This document shows positions 58,466-64,000 of a stretch of DNA of 64,000 nucleotides, one piece after another. Source of the stretch: Elmis aenea (lineage: Eukaryota > Arthropoda > Insecta > Coleoptera > Elmidae); assembly GCA_947652605.1 (NCBI GenBank), contig CANTFG010000262.1, forward strand, positions 1 through 64,000, read 5' to 3'. Numbering within the stretch: position 1 is the stretch's first letter; each line of letters begins with the position of its first letter. A program made the translations under genes and the position numbers. Below the pieces are notes generated by a model. It did no database searches and was not told the origin of the DNA. It saw nothing but the letters and a program-made list of their open reading frames with translations.

Positions 58466-59178
58466 GGAATGTTCTTGTTAGGTACAGGGCCAACGAATTT
58501 TTTCTAAAGTAATAAGTACATGTTTATATCCTGTAAATTAGGCAATGCTGTACGCCAACAAACAACAATTAGCACTTAACAACAATAATAATTTACGATA
58601 TTTGCAAATTTGTTAAACAGCACGGATGCAACTGACACCACAGCCCACAGCGGTCATAACAAAACGCGGCAAAGCTATCTAAAATGTACAGTCCAGAGTA
58701 AAAAATAGAAAGGCGGTGTTTAGGTCAAAAAATGCATAAACCCTTTAAACAAGGGAAAAAGAGAACTGGCCTTAGAAATTGTAAGGCAGTAGCAAAAAAT
58801 CAATTTTTAAAAACTATTTTCATTTATTAATATCCTTCTGTATTTTTTACTGTAACTCGTAAATTTTTAGTTGATATAATAATTAATTTATCACACATAA
58901 TGTTATATCTAAGCAGTTAATATTTTTGTCCGTTTGAATGTTTAAATTTCTCATTTCTTTATTTTTATTAAAAGTATTGCTAAACATTTTATATATTTTA
59001 AGCACCAAAATACATGTTTTTATTTGTTTTCTTGCTTTAGTTAGTGTAACGTTATAAAAGTATCAGCTTTTAGTTCACGCTCATTTGACTTACAAGTTCG
59101 CGCCAATTTAAATGGTTCGGGCATATTCGCATAAATTCGTGGGTGACTCCGCTTATGTTCACAGACGCCAGTCACGGA
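58466..59178. other. AT-rich DNA, no gene seen
   Basis: Nothing recognisable apart from possible intron of the zinc-finger exon to the left. Confidence 0.4.
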
Positions 59179-59657
59179 CAGGGTTGTTCCTGCTATTACA
59201 ATTGTAATAGATCTATTACAATGAGCATGGAACTATTACGCTATTACAAAAGCAGCAAATCTATTACATTTACAGTTTTCGACTTTTCTACCATGTCCGT
59301 TTCTTAAAGAGCAATTTTACGTATAAGAAAATTTGAAATTTGCATTTTAGCGCTCTTTTCGTCACAGTAAAACAATATTTGAATGTACCTAAAGTTACTT
59401 TATGACTATCAGTAGGTGGCGCTTTTAATTATTAGTATTAGCCTTTACAGTAATCGTCAACTTTTATTCAAACAGCTGGTAAATGCAATAATTCTATGCG
59501 TACTCTGACGGCAACAGACCCTGGAACGTACTATTCATGCAATACATGTAGATTGTGCCATCTGTATCGTGAAAAAAAAATCTACTACATTTTGAAGGAA
59601 TCTATTAGTTTTCTTCCCTAATCTATTACAATCGAAAAATTGAAAAGAACAACCCTG
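59179..59657. mobile_element. hAT-type MITE R (complete)
   Basis: 479 bp, ends CAGGGTTGTTCC...GAACAACCCTG, perfect 8-bp TSD GTCACGGA (59171-59178, 59658-59665). The interior has many CTATTACA words in both orientations. No coding sequence. Confidence 0.88.
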
Positions 59658-59659
59658 GT

Positions 59660-59880
59660 CACGGACAACTATGCGAGTAGGCGACGCCAACTGGGCGACA
59701 AGAACTTAAACATTTTTGAACTCTCATCTTAGCACACGATTTTACGGATTGTTTTTGTAAATATTGTTTAAATATACTTACTTCATTTTGTAGAACTATA
59801 TCGTACATCGAATGTAGAATCGTGTGCTAAGATGAGAGTTCAAAAATGTTCAAGTTCCTGTCGCCCAGTTGTCGCGTACC
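59660..59880. repeat. Foldback repeat FB (copy 5)
   Basis: Palindrome family as at 1452-1700. Confidence 0.65.
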
Positions 59881-61740
59881 GATTAGTTGGTCTAATTGCT
59901 TTTCAAATACAGTTTACACAGGCGTTCCTAATGTCATTGATTCGATGGGTTATCCTGCCTGGTTGCTAGGTAGGGCCAGGTATTCTCAACTGTTTTGGCG
60001 CCCTGGCCAAGAATAGGAAACTGCAACCATTTATTACTTTTAAAAGAACTATAGTAGCATCTATTTTGATATACTTTTTGCAATTACTGATCACACAAAA
60101 ATGAATGTAAATCCTTGGATTTTTTAATGAATTTGAGTTGTTATCTCTTTTAAGTGAATTTTATATTCATCTATATTTCGCATGCAGAACTAACGGCTAG
60201 AGAAATTTATTTCAATTTATTTAATACTGTGTAGCAACACAATTAATTAATTTTTTTCATAAAATTTGGCACATCTATGACTTCTTTGATAAACTACCCT
60301 GAATTAGCATAATGCTGAAAGCTGCGTTGACAAATAAGTACAAAAGATTAAATTCAAATGTTCAATATTTATAATACAATTTACAATACGTTTATACATT
60401 TGTAAACTTGTTATGTACTTAAGGAACTATATTGAAAATATACACATTGAAAATAGCTTAACATGAAACATCGGTTAACATAAAATAATATTTCGGTAAA
60501 ACTTAAAAGGAGTCGCTTAAAGCAGTTGATGATAAAGGGTTTTCTTCGGAATCGGGCATTTTGACTTTATTATTACATCAAAAACATTTATGAGTTTTTT
60601 TTATACAGCTTTACTTCTTGAATAAAAGATTCCTTTATGGCTTGTCACCAGTGTTTTCATATGAATGTTAAGTTGGGCACTACTTACAAAAACCTATTCA
60701 CAAATGACACATTTACATGGTTTATTATAAATGTACATATTTTGTTTTTGTAAATATTGTTTAAATATACTTACTTCATTTTGTAGAACTATATCGTACA
60801 TCGAAATTTGTAGAATCGTGTGCTAAGATGAGAGTTAAAAAATGTTTAAGTTCCTGTCGCCCAGTTGAAGCGTACCGATTAGTTGTCTAATTGCTTTTCA
60901 AATACAGTTTACACAGGCGTTCCTAAGGTCATTGATTCGATGGGTTATCCTGCCTGGTTGCTAGGTAGGGCCAGATGCAGAACTTTTTTGGCGCCCTGGC
61001 CAAGAATAGGAAACTGCAACTATTTATTACTTTTAAAAGAACTATAGTAGCATCTATTTTGATATACTTTATGCAATTACTGATCACACAAAAATGAATG
61101 TAAATCCTTGGATTTTTTAATGAATTTGAGTTGTTATCTCTTTTAAGTGAATTTTATATTCATCTATATTTCGCATGCAGAACTAACGGCTAGAGAAATT
61201 TATTTCAATTTATTTAATACTGTGTAGCAACACAATTAATTAATTTTTTTCATAAAATTTGGCACATCTATGACTTCTTTGATAAACTACCCTGAATTAG
61301 CATAATGCTGGAAGCTGCGTTGACAAATAAGTCAAAAGATTAAATTCAAATGTTCAATATTTATAATACAATTTACAATACGTTTATACATTTGTATACT
61401 TGTTATGTACTTAAGGAACTATATTAAAAATATACACATTGAAAACAGCTTAACATGAAACATCGGTTAACATAAAATAATATTTCGGTAAAACTTAAAA
61501 GGAGTCGCTTAAAGCAGTTGATGATAAAGGGTTTTCTTCGGAATCGGGCATTTTGACTTTATTATTACATCAAAAACATTTATGAGTTTTTTATGTACAG
61601 ATTTACTTCTTGAATAAAAGATTCCTTTATGGCTTGTCACCAGTGTTTTCATATGAATGTTAAGTTGGGCACTACTTACAAAAACCTATTCACAAATGAC
61701 ACATTTACATGGTTTATTATAAATGTACATATTTTCATTT
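59880..61740. repeat. Tandemly doubled 3' flank of ZNF H
   Basis: The flank block occurs twice in direct orientation (59755-60740 and 60741-61740), joined inside the FB centre word GTTTTTGTAAATATTG. ZNF B has it once, so this ~1-kb duplication arose after the B/H split. The second unit carries GATGCAGAAC where the first has a deletion. Confidence 0.8.
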
Positions 61741-62110
61741 GAGCACTTAAATTAATACTTTGATTCAAACATTTCTCACAAACGTTACATTTATATTTAT
61801 ATTTCTCACCAGTGTGTGTTCTCATATCAATACTTAAACTCTGATTTTGTTTAAATAGTTTTTCACAAATGTCACATTTTTATGGTGTTTCACCCATGTG
61901 TGTTATTCATATGAACCTTTAAAAGCTGATGCAACTAAAAAATTAATCATATAGTTGTTTACCAATGTGTAATCTCATATGTTTACGTAAACTAGTACTA
62001 TAACTAAAACATTTCTCACGAACGTCACATTTATATGATTTTTCACCAGTGTTGTGTTCTCATTTTCAATAAAGCATTTCTCACAAAGGTCACATTTATA
62101 TGGTTTTTCA
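61741..62110 (-). pseudogene. Decayed 3' finger tail of ZNF H
   Basis: Degenerate fingers as in 14270-14758, with an additional deletion near 62064 that removes part of the ESGGLRT-type finger. Confidence 0.75.
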
Positions 62111-63724
62111 CTAGTGTGTTCTTATATGAACATTTAGATTGCTCCTATTCATAAAATTCTTTTTGCAAATGTCACATTTATATGGTTTTTCACCAGTGTG
62201 TGTTCTCATATGATCCCGTAAACGATCACTTCTATTAAAATGTTTCTGGCAAATGTCACATTTATATGGTTTTGCACCAGTGTGTGTTCTCATATGAACC
62301 CGTAAACTATTACTGCAGTTAAAAGATTTCTGACAAATGTCACATTTATATGGTTTTGCACCAGTGTGTGTTCTTATATGAACATTTAGATTGCTCCTAT
62401 CCATAAAATTCTTTTTGCAAATGTCACATTTATATGGTTTTTCACCAGTGTGTGTTCTCATATGATCCCGTAAACGATCACTTCTATTAAAATGTTTCTG
62501 GCAAATGTCACATTTATATGGTTTTGCACCAGTGTGTGTTCTCATATGAACCCGTAAACTATTACTGCAGTTAAAAGATTTCTGACAAATGTCACATTTA
62601 TATGGTTTTGCACCAGTGTGTGTTCTTATATGAACATTTAGATTGCTCCTATCCATAAAATTCTTTTTGCAAATGTCACATTTATATGGTTTTTCACCAG
62701 TGTGTTTTCTCATATGATCCCGTAAACGATCACTTCTATTAAAATGTTTCTGGCAATTGTCACATTTATATGGTTTTGCACCAGTGTGTGTTCTCATATG
62801 GATTCGTAAACCATTACTGTGGCTAAAACATTTCTGACAAGCAGCACATTCATATGATTTCTCACCAGTGTGTGTTCTCATATGAACCCGTAAAATATTA
62901 CGGCAGTTAAAAGATTTCTGACAAATGTCACATTTATATGGTCTTGCACCAGTGTGTGTTCTCATATGAATCCGTAAACTACTACTTTGGCTAAAAGATT
63001 TCTGACAAACATCACATTTATATGATTTTTTACCTGTATGTGTTCTCATATGAACACTTAAAACACCACTTTGATTAAAACATTTCTTACAAACGTCACA
63101 TTTGTATGATTTTTCAACAGTGTGTGTTCCCATATGAACATTTCTGTGTGCCTTACATTTAAAATGTTTATTACAAATTGTACAAATACATATTCTGTTT
63201 TTTCTTTCTGCACTTTCAACAACCATTTCTGTTGCTCTATTAACTCTGTTTTCATTGTTATCAACATCCGTAATAATATTATTCGTAAGGTTTTGTAGGT
63301 AGTCATAATATTCTAATGGTTCTTCTTTTATTTCTATTTCTTCATTCTCATCTATATTTTTAATTTCAGCGTTTGAAAACTCTTCTTTTAGTTGAAAAAT
63401 GTTACAAGCTGAATGTCCATTCACATCCGTAATAATGTCATTCGTAAGGTTTTGTAGATAGTCATAATATTCTAATGGTTCTTCTTTTATTTCTACTTTT
63501 CCAATCTCATCTACATCTTTAATTTCAGCGTTTGAAAACTCTTCTTTTAGTTGAAAAATGTTACTAGCTGAATGTCCATATTCGTGATTTATTAAATTAA
63601 TTTGTAAATTACATTCTTCTGGCTCCGAGTTTATTGATTCTCGTTTTGCTTCTCTTACGCACAATTTAAGTTGTATCGGTTCTTCAGGTTTACAGTAATC
63701 TGTGGTATTCAAAGTTGACTCCAT
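62111..63724 (-). CDS. C2H2 zinc-finger protein H (duplicate of B)
   Basis: About 537 residues from MESTLNTTDYC. The N-terminal region is nearly identical to B. Thirteen fingers follow: KAHRNV, QSGVLSV, QSSSLRI, CRNILRV, HSNGLRI, RSDRLRD, then two copies of the DRSNLNV-CSNSLRV-RSDRLRD cassette, and a final NRSNLNV. All keep Cys2His2. The stop (HIRTH-TAG) is the same as in B. B and H therefore share both ends but differ in the middle: H keeps three fingers (QSSSLRI, CRNILRV, HSNGLRI) that B lacks, and B has twice the number of three-finger cassettes. The array changed after duplication while the frame was kept. Confidence 0.85.
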   Translation of the reverse strand: MESTLNTTDYCKPEEPIQLKLCVREAKRESINSEPEECNLQINLINHEYGHSASNIFQLKEEFSNAEIKDVDEIGKVEIKEEPLEYYDYLQNLTNDIITDVNGHSACNIFQLKEEFSNAEIKNIDENEEIEIKEEPLEYYDYLQNLTNNIITDVDNNENRVNRATEMVVESAERKNRICICTICNKHFKCKAHRNVHMGTHTVEKSYKCDVCKKCFNQSGVLSVHMRTHTGKKSYKCDVCQKSFSQSSSLRIHMRTHTGARPYKCDICQKSFNCRNILRVHMRTHTGEKSYECAACQKCFSHSNGLRIHMRTHTGAKPYKCDNCQKHFNRSDRLRDHMRKHTGEKPYKCDICKKNFMDRSNLNVHIRTHTGAKPYKCDICQKSFNCSNSLRVHMRTHTGAKPYKCDICQKHFNRSDRLRDHMRTHTGEKPYKCDICKKNFMDRSNLNVHIRTHTGAKPYKCDICQKSFNCSNSLRVHMRTHTGAKPYKCDICQKHFNRSDRLRDHMRTHTGEKPYKCDICKKNFMNRSNLNVHIRTH

Positions 63725-64000
63725 TTTTTTACTAACACAAAAATGACTTTGGCGTGTAATAAACAACGTTTGTAGTTTGTACGTTAACAATATTAATATT
63801 AACCAAACATTTGAGATATTTATGCAGACGGTTAGGTTATGTCACAGAAAAACCACAAATTAAGTTAGTTCTTTCGCACGCATATATGTTTCGTGGTTTC
63901 GTGTTGAACTACCGTGTGCAGTGTTGCCAGTAGACAGATTATTTTCGTAGAAGCTGGAGTTTCTAAATAGTAATAGAATTAAAAGAACCGTAATGAATCG
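63725..64000. other. Upstream DNA of ZNF H
   Basis: Matches 16541-16825 in front of ZNF B; the duplication runs off the window edge. Confidence 0.6.

Overview
The window reads as nuclear DNA of an insect. It is very AT-rich, most of it is layered transposable elements, and the C2H2 zinc-finger genes have long open exons typical of arthropods. A beetle is possible from the overall look, but that is a guess; no housekeeping gene is present to place it.

The backbone is a cluster of paralogous C2H2 zinc-finger (ZNF) genes, all on the minus strand. Long copies: A (3662-4984), B (14759-16540), C (24838-26700), D (29583-30905), F (47568-49727) and H (62111-63724). Broken or partial copies: the left edge (44-648), 27217-27497, an N-terminal exon E (42296-42913) with a splice donor, and G (53600-54745). 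All share an acidic N-terminal region made of a duplicated ~52-residue module rich in psi-K-x-E (SUMO-type) motifs, followed by 9-19 fingers. Every long copy is cut short of the ancestral C-terminus by its own lesion, and degenerate fingers continue into the 3' flank.

Layout: 0-11 kb holds a ZNF relict, a P-element MITE, ZNF A, a second P MITE, element X and a GC-rich non-coding LTR element (LARD) carrying a hAT. The same block recurs at 27.2-40.2 kb as a segmental duplication, with ZNF D, the P MITE at the same site, and a LARD now carrying an intact Ty3/gypsy element (identical 90-bp LTRs, one 1327-residue Gag-Pol) and a separate insertion of X. 11-16.9 kb (ZNF B) is duplicated at 59.2-64 kb (ZNF H). 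16.9-24.3 kb is a nest of hAT and mariner-like elements plus LINE debris. 41-50 kb carries ZNF E and F with two piggyBac derivatives, a hAT and MITEs. 50-59 kb is mostly non-ZNF: a THAP-like exon, ZNF pseudogene G, a hAT shell with two Helitron-like insertions, a 1.08-kb palindrome and an unrelated zinc-finger exon.

Most element ends were set by comparing occupied and empty copies inside the window, which gives exact target-site duplications (TSDs) and a relative order of events. The main biological story is a recently expanding ZNF family that diversifies by duplicating and shuffling finger cassettes inside a transposon-dense locus. Any role in silencing those transposons is speculation from this sequence.
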